Positions 42,295-50,490 are shown, numbered from the stretch's first letter. The stretch is 64,000 bases of DNA from Megasphaera cerevisiae DSM 20462 (GCF_001045675.1 NZ_LEKT01000008.1:1-64000); one strand, 5' to 3'. Numbers and translations: made by a program. The notes: generated from the sequence alone by a model not told the origin.

Positions 42295-42735
42295 ATGAAA
42301 ACTACATTTATGGCCAATCCGGGCAATATTGAACGGAAATGGTTTGTTGTTGACGCTGAAGGTCAGACATTAGGCCGCCTTGCTGCCGAAGTTGCTAAAG
42401 TTCTTCGGGGAAAACATAAACCTACGTTTACGCCGCATGTAGACACAGGCGATTATGTAATCGTAGTCAACGCAGCAAAGGTCAAGTTGACAGGCAAAAA
42501 AATGATTCAGAAGACATATTTTCATCATTCCGGTTATCCAGGCGGCGCAAAATTTACACAGGCGGGACATATGCTTGAAACACGCCCGGAACGGGTTGTG
42601 GAAATGGCTGTCCGTGGCATGTTGCCGAAAAATAAATTAGGTGAACAGATGTATCGTAAACTGAATGTTTATGCTGGTGCAGAACATCCGCATCAGGCTC
42701 AGACACCTGAAACGTTAGCATTGGATATTCGTTAA
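42295..42735 (+). CDS. rplM: 50S ribosomal protein L13
   Basis: 146 residues. [38 protein letters not shown] and [15 protein letters not shown] are the family blocks. AGGGAGGA lies before the ATG. Forms the usual L13-S9 operon with rpsI 21 bases on. Confidence 0.96.
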   Translation: MKTTFMANPGNIERKWFVVDAEGQTLGRLAAEVAKVLRGKHKPTFTPHVDTGDYVIVVNAAKVKLTGKKMIQKTYFHHSGYPGGAKFTQAGHMLETRPERVVEMAVRGMLPKNKLGEQMYRKLNVYAGAEHPHQAQTPETLALDIR

Positions 42736-42756
42736 TCATACCGGGAGGAAGATTTC

Positions 42757-43149
42757 ATGGCAGTAGCACAATACTACGGCACTGGCCGTAGAAAGACATC
42801 CGTTGCCAGAGTTCGTCTGGTTCCGGGTCAGGGAAATATTACAGTAAATAAAAAAGACTTGAATGATTATTTTGGTCGTAAAACGCTGGAATTGATCATC
42901 AAGCAGCCGCTTGTTCTTACAGGCGTAACTGAACAATATGACATTATTGCTGATGTAAAGGGCGGCGGACCGTCCGGTCAGGCCGGTGCAATTCGTCACG
43001 GCATCAGCCGGGCTCTCTTGGAAGTAGATCAAGATTTCCGTCAGTCTCTAAAAAAAGCAGGACTCTTAACACGTGATCCCCGTGAAAAAGAACGTCGGAA
43101 GTATGGCTTGAAAAAAGCCCGCAAAGCTTCTCAGTTCTCGAAGCGTTAA
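42757..43149 (+). CDS. rpsI: 30S ribosomal protein S9
   Basis: 130 residues. [39 protein letters not shown] and the basic C-terminal tail ending ASQFSKR, which reaches the P-site tRNA. Prophage 2 begins just after its terminator, leaving the gene intact. Confidence 0.96.
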   Translation: MAVAQYYGTGRRKTSVARVRLVPGQGNITVNKKDLNDYFGRKTLELIIKQPLVLTGVTEQYDIIADVKGGGPSGQAGAIRHGISRALLEVDQDFRQSLKKAGLLTRDPREKERRKYGLKKARKASQFSKR

Positions 43150-43176
43150 TTCTTTTTCATACCTATGCACAAATAT

Positions 43177-43208
43177 CCGGCATAAACCCAGTGTTTATGC
43201 CGGTTTTT
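43177..43208 (+). terminator. Terminator of rplM-rpsI
   Basis: CCGGCATAAAC-CCA-GTGTTTATGCCGG followed by five T. It marks the last host feature before prophage 2; the left attachment site should lie between here and the integrase. Confidence 0.85.
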
Positions 43209-43260
43209 GTTGTATAAATTTTCTTTAAAGTTAAATAAAATTCATATTGATTAACAATGA

Positions 43261-43293
43261 AATATACGAACAATATACACGCAATATACAAAC
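43261..43293. repeat. Three tandem 11-bp repeats beside the integrase (arm-type sites)
   Basis: AATATACGAAC, AATATACACGC and AATATACAAAC follow each other without gap; the last base is the first base of the integrase stop codon on the other strand. Tandem short repeats in this spot are typical arm-binding sites of tyrosine integrases. Confidence 0.65.
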
Positions 43294-44318
43294 TATAATA
43301 GGTTTACCGCATCAATTAACTGTTGAACTGTCTTGTGAGTGTAGACTTTATCCGTAATGTCTTTGCTGCTGTGACCTAGTATTAATTGTATGACTTTTTT
43401 GTTTATTTCGGCATTTGAGAGTAATGTTGCACAAGTATGTCGGCAGTCATGGGGCAAATGATTCATCTTTTTCAAGACGGGGTTATGCTCCCAGTAGTGT
43501 TCACGTAGTCGGTCATAGGTGAGCACCGGCTTGCCATCTTTTTTGTCGATTAAAAGATATTCATTTTTTGAGTCAAACATTTCAGATATAAACGGCATAA
43601 TTTTGTTGGCAATAGGAATAATACGATTTTTCCCAGCAGCTGTTTTCATTCCAGCTCTGAGATAACGTTCCGTCAGGTGAATATTCGCTGTTTTGGTCCG
43701 TAGTAGCTCTGTTGGGCGCAAACCAGTGTAAATGTATATGAGAGCCAAACGAACGCCGTCAAGGTCGGTATGCTGCCATAATGTATCTATTTCATTCGGA
43801 GTAAATGGTCTGTGCATTCGGCTTAATGTTGGTGTAGGTAAATCAGTCATTTTTGCATAATTGGTTACTGATATTTCTATACGTTGGGCATACTGGTAGA
43901 GCAATCCAATGAATATGCGGATATTCTTTTTTGTTGAATATCCTTTGGGGCAAGTATTAATAACGTTTTGTATTTCGTCGGCCCGCAGATCTATCCATAT
44001 TCGATCATAGAGGGGCTGACACCATTTGTAAGCAGATCTGTAGCTTTTCGGCACATCATTATCATGACTGGTATATTTCCATTCGGACCATTTACTGAAT
44101 AACTCTGAAAAGGTAATATGGCGGTTATTTAAATCGTAAGGCTTTTTATTATATTCATCTAGGCAGGATAATGCTGCTTTCCGTGTCGGGAAATAATCAA
44201 TATATTTATAAATTTGTTTTCCCTCGTCTGTCCAACCTGTGGTTATTCGGACAGCAAAAGGGCGACGACGTTTGCCGCTCAGTTTAATAATAGATCCGTA
44301 GCTTGTGGGTAATCGCAT
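43293..44318 (-). CDS. Prophage 2 integrase (tyrosine recombinase)
   Basis: 341 residues. N-terminal arm-binding strands (SYGSIIKLSGKRRRPFAVRI), core-binding helices, then catalytic R201 (TGLRPTELL), H290-x-x-R293 (HDCRHTCATL), H316 (ILGHSS) and Y326 (KVYTHKT). It lies at the left prophage end facing the host junction, as for a true integrase. It is the same length as, and clearly related to, the recombinase at 738-1763. Confidence 0.92.
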   Translation of the reverse strand: MRLPTSYGSIIKLSGKRRRPFAVRITTGWTDEGKQIYKYIDYFPTRKAALSCLDEYNKKPYDLNNRHITFSELFSKWSEWKYTSHDNDVPKSYRSAYKWCQPLYDRIWIDLRADEIQNVINTCPKGYSTKKNIRIFIGLLYQYAQRIEISVTNYAKMTDLPTPTLSRMHRPFTPNEIDTLWQHTDLDGVRLALIYIYTGLRPTELLRTKTANIHLTERYLRAGMKTAAGKNRIIPIANKIMPFISEMFDSKNEYLLIDKKDGKPVLTYDRLREHYWEHNPVLKKMNHLPHDCRHTCATLLSNAEINKKVIQLILGHSSKDITDKVYTHKTVQQLIDAVNLL

Positions 44319-44453
44319 TACAATCCTTTCCGAACTAATGTTCTTAAAATAAGGTCAAATAGTTCCCCTGTCATTTTCGACAGGGGATTTTTCTACTTTT
44401 TGTGATTGGCTATGTCTTAGGTAGTATTTATTTCCTTTTCACCAGCTACAATG

Positions 44454-44672
44454 TTACGGCTGGCACACCTTACATGGGCGATACCCGTCATTAATGGCTT
44501 CATCTCGATCATCAAAATACACCTTGTTAGAATCATTCATGCGGTACACATAACGACAGTCATCAGTATGAAAAATGTGAGACCTAGCATTACCAACATA
44601 AGCCCAGGCCATGGCGGCAATTGCCAATGTAAATATCAGGGTAAGTGGTAAAATTTTTCTTAGTACGTTCAT
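44454..44672 (-). CDS. Exported small metal-binding (Ada-type) protein
   Basis: 72 residues from ATG 44672 (AAGGAGTG 6 bases upstream). N-terminal signal sequence (KILPLTLIFTLAIAAMAWA), then a domain YVGNARSHIFHTDDCRYVYR ending GYRPCKVCQP. Cys at DDC and the CKVC pair, with His, match the small Ada-like zinc site also found at the ends of thermonucleases. Secreted or membrane-tethered. It lies between integrase and repressor; possibly a lysogenic conversion product. Confidence 0.7.
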   Translation of the reverse strand: MNVLRKILPLTLIFTLAIAAMAWAYVGNARSHIFHTDDCRYVYRMNDSNKVYFDDRDEAINDGYRPCKVCQP

Positions 44673-44728
44673 TTGAATCACTCCTTTTAATTTTTAAAAT
44701 CTTTATAGTGAGTTTGTGTTGCCTATAT

Positions 44729-45415
44729 TTATGGTCTTTCACCAATGCTAATGATTATAGTATTTTTATTTTCATTTTTTGATGGCTTAGTAATAACAAC
44801 AAATTTTCCCTCACTTTTGGGAACTGCTTCTTTTAAGGATTCACTTTCCCCTAAGGTTATAAAACGTAAGTATCCTTGCGATTCATCTTCGTATTCTTTA
44901 ATTATCTTTTTGTCTTTAGGCAAGAAATCTTCTATGCTTTTTAAGTTAGGAGAAGCACTATATTGGAGATTTTGAATAGTGATGTTTATGGCACGTTTTC
45001 CATCGTCAATTACTAATATAGTACCATTTTTATATTGCTTAAATGCACCTTCTTTTGGGTTCCCAAATTTTTCTGAGAAAATGTTTACATCATCGCCAAT
45101 GCCTACATTAGGACATATTGAAGAACTCTTATTGTCGGATTCTTGCTTTTTATTTTCATCAGTGATTAATTCCTCTTGCTTTGTTTCCTGTTGTCTTTTT
45201 TGTTGCGAGGCTGACTTTTGTTCAGCTGTCATAGTGGGCGTAAATATTAGAGTGCAAATAAATAAAATAATAATTATAATTGGTCCTACAAGCATAATTC
45301 TTTTACGAGTTCTTTTGTCTTCAGGACCCCAGCGAATTATTAGATGGGGATTAATAAGTCCGATAATTAAAGCAATAATAGATGCAAAAAATAGCAAACC
45401 AAACACGACGAACAT
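44729..45415 (-). CDS. Prophage membrane protein with extracytoplasmic domain
   Basis: 228 residues with AGAGGAGGAG before the ATG. Two membrane helices at 1-22 and about 40-60 with short basic loop between (RWGPEDKRTRKR), a Lys/Gln/Glu-rich linker (65-95) and a C-terminal domain ICPNVGIGDDVNIFSEKFGN to the end. Located in the lysogeny module; similar two-helix proteins with outer domains occur there in Firmicute prophages. It may exclude other phages or sense the envelope. Function unknown. Confidence 0.6.
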   Translation of the reverse strand: MFVVFGLLFFASIIALIIGLINPHLIIRWGPEDKRTRKRIMLVGPIIIIILFICTLIFTPTMTAEQKSASQQKRQQETKQEELITDENKKQESDNKSSSICPNVGIGDDVNIFSEKFGNPKEGAFKQYKNGTILVIDDGKRAINITIQNLQYSASPNLKSIEDFLPKDKKIIKEYEDESQGYLRFITLGESESLKEAVPKSEGKFVVITKPSKNENKNTIIISIGERP

Positions 45416-45500
45416 TGTGCAGACTCCTCCTCTTTATAATTAGAATAAACATTAATTTTTAAAATCTTTACCTATTCTTTGTCAATTGGAACAAACGTTC

Positions 45501-45932
45501 TTAATATTGAATAAATTTTTTTAGCTCCATGAGAGCCAAAGGAATGCCAGATAATTTTGCCATGAATTCCACGGATGAATCCGGATATGTCAGAAGAATT
45601 TGATCTGGAAGTAATAATTCAACGGCAAAGGTACTGGCCTCTCGTTCAATACGGTCTGTGGATACAAGCGTATTGACTTTAAGCCATTGGGTATTGAGAT
45701 CAGCGTGACAGATAGAGTGCCCCAGCTCGTGAGCACAAACAAAACGCCGTAGTGGGTAGGGCAGGCCTTCCTGCAAAATAATGCATTGAATTCTTTTATA
45801 TCTTGTGTAATATCCCAATACAGACTTTAATGGAGAATAAATGATACGCACGCCACGCCGATCGGCAATATCAAAAGGACTATGAGTATGATATTTGTCA
45901 GCTGTCATCGTGGCGATTTGTTTTACATTCAT
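45501..45932 (-). CDS. ImmA/IrrE-family metallopeptidase
   Basis: 143 residues from ATG 45932 (AGGAGTG upstream). The zinc motif HELGHSICH lies in RFVCAHELGHSICH, with a downstream REASTFAVELLLP supplying the third ligand. In ICE and prophage systems such proteases cut the repressor to induce excision. The repressor at 46806 is the likely target. It overlaps or touches the DinD-like gene upstream. Confidence 0.85.
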   Translation of the reverse strand: MNVKQIATMTADKYHTHSPFDIADRRGVRIIYSPLKSVLGYYTRYKRIQCIILQEGLPYPLRRFVCAHELGHSICHADLNTQWLKVNTLVSTDRIEREASTFAVELLLPDQILLTYPDSSVEFMAKLSGIPLALMELKKFIQY

Positions 45933-45937
45933 AGGCA

Positions 45938-46798
45938 TCACTCCTTTTTAGAGTCTTCTTTTTTAGCGACTCCACTGATAAGTTTTGCAAAATCAATGGC
46001 ATTCATAGAGGTGATAACGGGTTTCCCCGTTTCTGATTCCAGTGCTTTACGTGCGATTCCGGCTACATGACCACCTCGACGGGCAATATGACGGCTTTCT
46101 TCAAAGGTATTAGGCTGCTCTTCTTTGGATATATCCGTGGTAGAGGTTTCTGCCAGCATATTCAATACAAGTTCCGTAGTATTCATATTGTCACGTAGGT
46201 TTTCTTTTTTTAATCCCTTGAGGTTTTTATATTGCCGTGCAGTCATACCAGACCAAGCATGAGTTATTTCATTAGTTAAAATGGCATACTCTGTGCCTTG
46301 CTTTACACCACGGTTTTGCCATTCATCCGTAAGCTCTTTTCGTACTTGTATGGCTTGCAATCGCTGATTAATCCATTCGCGACTGTATCCTTTTTGCAGA
46401 TAGGTTGCCAAAGCGCGGTCGATAGCAAGCTCAGGATCAATAGTTTCATCAATTCTTTCAGTGCCGACTTGAGCCAACCATTGCTTGAAAGGTTCGGCTT
46501 TTGGAGAAGGAATAGACTGGATGATACGTAATATTTGGGATGTATTAGCAACATCTGTTTTATAATTTTTTCCATCTTCTGATGGTAATTTCAGTTGTAC
46601 GATATTTTCGTACAACTGGTTAGCGCCTTCTTTTTTTAGTTTTCGTTTTAAATCGCTCCAATATCTCCGCGGAGACGTAGGAGAGACGAGTGCATTGATG
46701 ATGTCAACAATTGAGAAATACCATTCTCGTTGCGATTCATCCCAAGCAGAGCGTATTTTCTTATTTTCAAACAGCTGTATTTGATTATCTTGATCCAT
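45938..46798 (-). CDS. DinD-like protein with BRO N-terminal domain
   Basis: 286 residues. Residues 1-110 carry a BRO-N domain: IQLFENKKIRSAWDESQREW, YFSIVDIINALV, RRYWSDLKRKLKKEG. The C-terminus (HIARRGGHVAGIARKALESE, TGKPVITSMNA) matches DinD, a damage-inducible protein that acts on RecA filaments in E. coli. Placed between repressor and ImmA-like protease, it may link prophage induction to DNA damage. Confidence 0.8.
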   Translation of the reverse strand: MDQDNQIQLFENKKIRSAWDESQREWYFSIVDIINALVSPTSPRRYWSDLKRKLKKEGANQLYENIVQLKLPSEDGKNYKTDVANTSQILRIIQSIPSPKAEPFKQWLAQVGTERIDETIDPELAIDRALATYLQKGYSREWINQRLQAIQVRKELTDEWQNRGVKQGTEYAILTNEITHAWSGMTARQYKNLKGLKKENLRDNMNTTELVLNMLAETSTTDISKEEQPNTFEESRHIARRGGHVAGIARKALESETGKPVITSMNAIDFAKLISGVAKKEDSKKE

Positions 46799-46805
46799 CA
46801 GCCGA

Positions 46806-47222
46806 TTACTCCTTCCGGTATTTCTTGGGAGTGAATTTTTTCTTGGCGATCCGTTTGGATAATTTCATCGCCGTTTCAAGCGATGCGCGTAATAATTCTT
46901 TGTCTTCTTCATCTTCAACGTCGCCCATAGCGGCAGAGCCTTTAAGGGACTCAATCATGTTTTCTAAGTCTCTGGCTATTTCACGTTCATCTTTTGGGGT
47001 GAGGACAGGAAGAGTGTTGGAATTAGTAGATGTGTCATCTATACATAAAAGATAGTCTGTTGACACGTTGAAATATTCCGATAATTTCTTTAATACATCG
47101 GGACTGGGCGTAACCTTTCCTAATTCGTACTTTGATACGGCAGCCTTTTGAACATTGAGTATTTTTCCAAGTTCCTCTTGTGTAATACCCTTATCTACTC
47201 TTAATTTTCGGATTCTATTCAT
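46806..47222 (-). CDS. Prophage repressor (XRE family)
   Basis: 138 residues from ATG 47222 (GAGGTGGAAAAA upstream). Helix-turn-helix RKLRVDKGITQEELGKILNV, then QKAAVSKYELGKVTPSPDVL, followed by an acidic linker and a basic C-terminal helix (KLSKRIAKKKFTPKK). It lacks a LexA-type peptidase domain, so induction probably depends on the ImmA-like protease. It faces the operators at 47253-47373 and should repress the rightward early promoter. Confidence 0.85.
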   Translation of the reverse strand: MNRIRKLRVDKGITQEELGKILNVQKAAVSKYELGKVTPSPDVLKKLSEYFNVSTDYLLCIDDTSTNSNTLPVLTPKDEREIARDLENMIESLKGSAAMGDVEDEEDKELLRASLETAMKLSKRIAKKKFTPKKYRKE

Positions 47223-47252
47223 TTTTTCCACCTCATCTATGCATATCATATA

Positions 47253-47373
47253 GTATCTTAATTGGATACTCAATAAAAGTATCTCAATAGGAAATTTATT
47301 TTAAAAAATATTATTTATGTATCTTGACAGGATACATAAATGGAGATATACTTTATGTATCCTAAAAAGATAC
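47253..47373. promoter_or_regulatory. Lysis-lysogeny operator region: GTATC-N7-GATAC sites
   Basis: Perfect 17-bp sites lie at 47253-47269, 47319-47335 and 47357-47373, plus a degenerate one (GTATC-N7-GAAAT) at 47279-47295. They fill the space between the divergent repressor and cro-like gene. The third site covers the -35 box of the rightward promoter and the fourth lies between -10 and the ATG, so binding there would block it. Confidence 0.85.
47324..47352 (+). promoter_or_regulatory. Rightward early promoter
   Basis: TTGACA (47324-47329), 17 bases, TATACT (47347-47352), 40 bases before the cro-like start. The -35 lies within an operator. Confidence 0.85.
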
Positions 47374-47392
47374 ATAAATGAGAGGTGATAGA

Positions 47393-47620
47393 ATGTTTGA
47401 ACGGCTAAAAGATCTAAGGAGAAAAAAAGGACTTACTTGTGAACAAATGGCAGAATTAATGGGGTTAGAAACCAAAGGAGGTTATAATAAAAAAGAACTA
47501 GGGCAGACTAAGTTTACTTTAGCAGAAGCTAAAAAAGTATCTGATATTTTAGGATATACTATAGAGAATATTTTTTATGCCAACGAAGTATCTTTAAAAG
47601 ATACAAAAATAAAATATTAA
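47393..47620 (+). CDS. Cro-like XRE regulator
   Basis: 75 residues from ATG 47393 (GAGAGGTGATAG upstream). Single helix-turn-helix: LKDLRRKKGLTCEQMAELMG, then GYNKKELGQTKFTLAEAKKV and IENIFY. First gene of the early operon. Its last codons carry another operator-like palindrome. Confidence 0.8.
   Translation: MFERLKDLRRKKGLTCEQMAELMGLETKGGYNKKELGQTKFTLAEAKKVSDILGYTIENIFYANEVSLKDTKIKY
47588..47604. promoter_or_regulatory. Extra operator inside the cro-like gene end
   Basis: GTATC-TTTAAAA-GATAC, same form as the switch operators, 215 bases beyond the last of them and within coding sequence (VSLKDTK). It may be a looping site or roadblock for the repressor. Confidence 0.65.
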
Positions 47621-47637
47621 CACGAGGAGGCGAGAGG

Positions 47638-47808
47638 ATGGAAAAAGCAGTGGAAGAAAAATTAATTGATTTATCTTGTGAAATTATCTCATTGTTAGGT
47701 GATGAACTTAATGATGACACATGTATCACCATTGATACTGATGGGGTCAGTATTGTTAAAAGGTTAAATAACTTGAAAGTAATACAAATGCGAAACTCTG
47801 GAAAGTAA
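47638..47808 (+). CDS. Small acidic early protein
   Basis: 56 residues (MEKAVEEKLIDLSCEIISLL start), with GAGGAGGCGAGAGG before the ATG. Acidic helical N-terminus, then TCITIDTDGVSIVKR. Early operon gene of unknown function. Confidence 0.5.
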   Translation: MEKAVEEKLIDLSCEIISLLGDELNDDTCITIDTDGVSIVKRLNNLKVIQMRNSGK

Positions 47809-47833
47809 ATACCTTCCAGAGCCGGAAAACAAG

Positions 47834-47971
47834 TTACTTTTTCTTGCTAGGTCGTTGAGCTAATGCACTGCCGGCAGCAGTTTTAGATGTTTTGCTTGTA
47901 CGACCATCGCGGAGAACTTTAGAAGCAGCTGTGGCTGCTTTCCTTGACGTAACTTTATTATTTTTTGGCAT
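47834..47971 (-). CDS. Small basic Ala/Lys/Ser-rich protein, antisense to the early operon
   Basis: 45 residues (MPKNNKVTSRKAATAASKVL, then RDGRTSKTSKTAAGSALAQR and PSKKK). GGAGGTGATTATA before the ATG is a strong ribosome site, and the pattern ASKVLRD...K-S-AAGSAL recurs in small proteins of other mobile elements. It looks like a nucleic-acid-binding, histone-H1-like peptide. It is the only leftward gene in the early region. Confidence 0.6.
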   Translation of the reverse strand: MPKNNKVTSRKAATAASKVLRDGRTSKTSKTAAGSALAQRPSKKK

Positions 47972-48043
47972 TATAATCACCTCCTTCCAGAGATGATTAT
48001 AGCATAATTTATTGGCAGCTTAACGCTACGGGGAGGTGAGACT

Positions 48044-48250
48044 ATGAAAATAACTGTTACTATGGCAGCGAAGATCATGAACAAAGGTCCGCAGTTCGTT
48101 CGCATCGGTGTTCAGCGGAATCTATTGCCGTTTGGAATTGCCATGAAACAAAAAGGAAGTTCCCGGTTTGACTATTTTATTAATCCGAACCAGCTTGCAG
48201 AATATCTTGGCATTAGCCTTGATGAACTTAAAAGGAGATGTGCAACATGA
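48044..48250 (+). CDS. Small DNA-binding protein (excisionase/helix-turn-helix-like)
   Basis: 68 residues with GGGGAGGTGAG before the ATG. TVTMAAKIMNKGPQFVRIGV, then QRNLLPFG and LAEYLGISLDELKRRC: a MerR/Xis-like winged helix that reads DNA through the NKGPQFVR helix. Likely an excisionase or an early regulator. Overlaps the next gene by four bases. Confidence 0.65.
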   Translation: MKITVTMAAKIMNKGPQFVRIGVQRNLLPFGIAMKQKGSSRFDYFINPNQLAEYLGISLDELKRRCAT

Positions 48251-48585
48251 AGAAGCAGGTAGTCTATCAGTACGACAGGATTACTTGTCGGCGTAAAGTA
48301 GTCGACAAATCAAAAAAAATGCTGCGGGTTCGAAGTAAAAAACTAATATTTGTTGCATTTTTACTGGCAAGTGCTATTGGAATCTATGTAGGACAGATCA
48401 ATGGTGCAGAAGTTAAAGCAGCTTCTTACACCGTACATGAAGGCGATACGCTGTGGAGTATTTCTACACAGTTCGTTGATAAAAATGCCGATATCCGTAA
48501 ATTTTACTATCAGATCATGGAAGACAATGACATTGATCGAGATGCGGTAATTCAGCCAGGACAACAACTGATTATACATTTTTAA
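48247..48585 (+). CDS. LysM-domain membrane protein, YneA-like cell-division inhibitor
   Basis: 112 residues from ATG 48247 (AGGAGATGTGCAAC upstream). A basic N-terminus, one membrane segment (KLIFVAFLLASAIGIYVG), then a LysM domain: ASYTVHEGDTLWSISTQFVD to QPGQQLIIHF. Size and order match YneA, the SOS-induced division inhibitor of Firmicutes, whose gene normally lies beside lexA. Here it sits in a prophage early operon, so it may stop host division on induction. Inference from architecture. Confidence 0.65.
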   Translation: MKKQVVYQYDRITCRRKVVDKSKKMLRVRSKKLIFVAFLLASAIGIYVGQINGAEVKAASYTVHEGDTLWSISTQFVDKNADIRKFYYQIMEDNDIDRDAVIQPGQQLIIHF

Positions 48586-48616
48586 TTACTCTTTTATTTT
48601 ACAGGAGGTGAGAAAA

Positions 48617-49102
48617 ATGTCCATGAAAGGGGACTTCGCACAAGCAATTAGTTTAGCTCGCAAAAATGCGCATTTGACTCAAGAATGTGCAGCAGAAGCA
48701 CTGGGTCTTTCCAGGAGAGTACTTGTTTACTACGAGGCAGGAGAGATACTTCCTTGCGATGAGGTCGTGGCAAAGATGATGCAGGTTTATGGGTCTAAAT
48801 ATCTAGGATATGCCTATTTATCAACAGCATCGGCAACAGGACAGCTACTATTGCCAAAGGTTCAGTTATCAGGGATTGCATCAAGTGCGATGCAGCTTCG
48901 GGTTAATCTCCGGAATGTATGCAATGCTTATGATTCTCTTGAAACAATATGTGCGGATGATGTTATTGCTAAAGAGGAAGCGGATGAGTACAACCGCTAC
49001 TGTACAAGATTGGAAAGTCTGATATCGGCTAGTATGGCCATTAAATTACAGCGATGTAAGCAAACAAAAAAGAGTCTTACGGCTGCCACCGTAAGACCCT
49101 AG
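48617..49102 (+). CDS. XRE-family regulator
   Basis: 161 residues from ATG 48617 (AGGAGGTGAG upstream). N-terminal helix-turn-helix ISLARKNAHLTQECAAEALG, then LSRRVLVYYEAGEILPC, followed by a helical C-terminal part with many Cys-free helices (VNLRNVCNAYDSLETI). A hairpin GTCTTACGG-N6-CCGTAAGAC covers its last codons (49074-49097). Probably an early-gene regulator or a replication-linked factor. Confidence 0.75.
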   Translation: MSMKGDFAQAISLARKNAHLTQECAAEALGLSRRVLVYYEAGEILPCDEVVAKMMQVYGSKYLGYAYLSTASATGQLLLPKVQLSGIASSAMQLRVNLRNVCNAYDSLETICADDVIAKEEADEYNRYCTRLESLISASMAIKLQRCKQTKKSLTAATVRP

Positions 49103-49165
49103 AGGTGAAAAATGATTTTTAAAAAGGTTATGCGTAAAGTATAGCATAGAAAATAGGAGAAGACA

Positions 49166-49324
49166 ATGACGCAAGAACAGAAGAATATGGTTACATTATA
49201 TGATTTGCGCAATCGGGCCACGATGGAACGGCACCAGAAGGAAGAAAAAGTACTAACCTGGGTTATCGCATTTTTGGATAAACATTGGGATGTAGTGGAG
49301 GAGGACAGCAGACATGGACGCTAA
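49166..49324 (+). CDS. Small early phage protein
   Basis: 52 residues (MTQEQKNMVTLYDLRNRATM start) with ATAGGAGAAGAC before the ATG. Helical and charged. Overlaps the exonuclease start by 11 bases, suggesting coupled translation. Unknown role. Confidence 0.5.
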   Translation: MTQEQKNMVTLYDLRNRATMERHQKEEKVLTWVIAFLDKHWDVVEEDSRHGR

Positions 49325-50252
49325 ATTGATTATGACCGTTGAAGAAATGAAAAATCATGAAAACTGGCTAAAAATGCGGACTGCGGGGATTGGTGGCAGC
49401 GACGCAGCAGCCGTAATCGGGCTGAGCCGATGGAAATCACCTTTTCAGGTGTGGATGGAAAAGACCGGGCAAGTGCAGCCGGAAGATCTCAGTGACAATG
49501 AATATGTCTACTGGGGGACGGTCCTTGAACAGGCGGTAGCAGATCGGTTTTGTGAAGTAACAGGGAAGAAGGTCCGCAAACAGGGGATGCTGCAGAGCGC
49601 AGACTATCCGTACATTTTGGCTAATGTGGATCGTATGATTGTTGGTGAAAATGCCGGCTTAGAATGCAAAACGGCGAACGGTTTTGTTGCCAAGGAATGG
49701 GTAGATGATCAAGTTCCGACGCAATACTACGTGCAGTGCCAGCACTATATGATGGTGACCGGGTGTGAAACGTGGTATATTGCCTGCCTTATCGGTGGAA
49801 ATCATTTTGTATGGAAGGAAATACCCCGAAACGAGAAAGATATCCGGGCACTCCGGGAAGATGAATTGGCCTTTTGGACTCGGTACGTCCTGGGAGACGA
49901 AATACCGCCGGTGGATGGCTCTAAAAGCTGCGAATCGGCTCTTAAAGAACGGTTTCCCGGTGGACAGTTGGAAGCAGTGGATTTACCGCCCGAATCGGAG
50001 GATTTGTTGAGTTTGATTGATACATATAAAACAGAGAAGAAAATCGTTGAAACGAGTTTGAAAGAAGCGGAAAACAAACTTTGTCTGCTGCTGGGTGATA
50101 ATGAAATCGGCTATGCCGGTGAACGTAAAGTGACATGGAAGCTGCAGAATGGCCGTGTCACGCTGGACAGTAAAAAATTAAAGTCAGAACTACCGGATAT
50201 TTTCGATCAATATAAAAAAGTCGGTAAACCGACACGTGTATTACGGGTATAG
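49314..50252 (+). CDS. YqaJ-type (lambda exonuclease-like) recombinase nuclease
   Basis: 312 residues with GGAGGAGGAC before the ATG. GIGGSDAAAVIGLSRWKSPF starts the YqaJ domain; the PD-(D/E)xK site is ILANVDRMIVGENAGLECKT, with Asp, Glu and Lys in place. Degrades one strand from DNA ends and passes it to the RecT-like annealase encoded two genes on. Forms the phage recombination module. Confidence 0.9.
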   Translation: MDAKLIMTVEEMKNHENWLKMRTAGIGGSDAAAVIGLSRWKSPFQVWMEKTGQVQPEDLSDNEYVYWGTVLEQAVADRFCEVTGKKVRKQGMLQSADYPYILANVDRMIVGENAGLECKTANGFVAKEWVDDQVPTQYYVQCQHYMMVTGCETWYIACLIGGNHFVWKEIPRNEKDIRALREDELAFWTRYVLGDEIPPVDGSKSCESALKERFPGGQLEAVDLPPESEDLLSLIDTYKTEKKIVETSLKEAENKLCLLLGDNEIGYAGERKVTWKLQNGRVTLDSKKLKSELPDIFDQYKKVGKPTRVLRV

Positions 50253-50265
50253 GGAGAAAATTAAT

Positions 50266-50490
50266 ATGAGGATAAAAAAAATTATTTGGCAAAATAGAAG
50301 AGATTTTGAAGCAGAATTTATATGTCCCTTTTGTGGGCATGAGGAAAAGATAAAAGGATATGACGATGCAAATTATCATAAGAACGTCATTCCAGAATTA
50401 CCTTGCAAGGAATGTGGCAAGCGTGAAATTGACGGAAATAAAGAATATCGCCCGTTACAGACAACGTATCCAGAGGGATTTCAGGTATAA
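50266..50490 (+). CDS. Zinc-ribbon protein between exonuclease and RecT
   Basis: 74 residues from ATG 50266 (AGGGAGAAAATTA upstream). Two Cys pairs, CPFCGH and CKECGK, would bind one zinc. Its place within the recombination pair suggests an accessory role. No named family recognised. Confidence 0.6.
   Translation: MRIKKIIWQNRRDFEAEFICPFCGHEEKIKGYDDANYHKNVIPELPCKECGKREIDGNKEYRPLQTTYPEGFQV

Noticed and set aside
43261-43293. A CRISPR array beside the integrase.
   Set aside because: The repeats are 11 bp, directly joined, only three and without spacers; they fit integrase arm sites.
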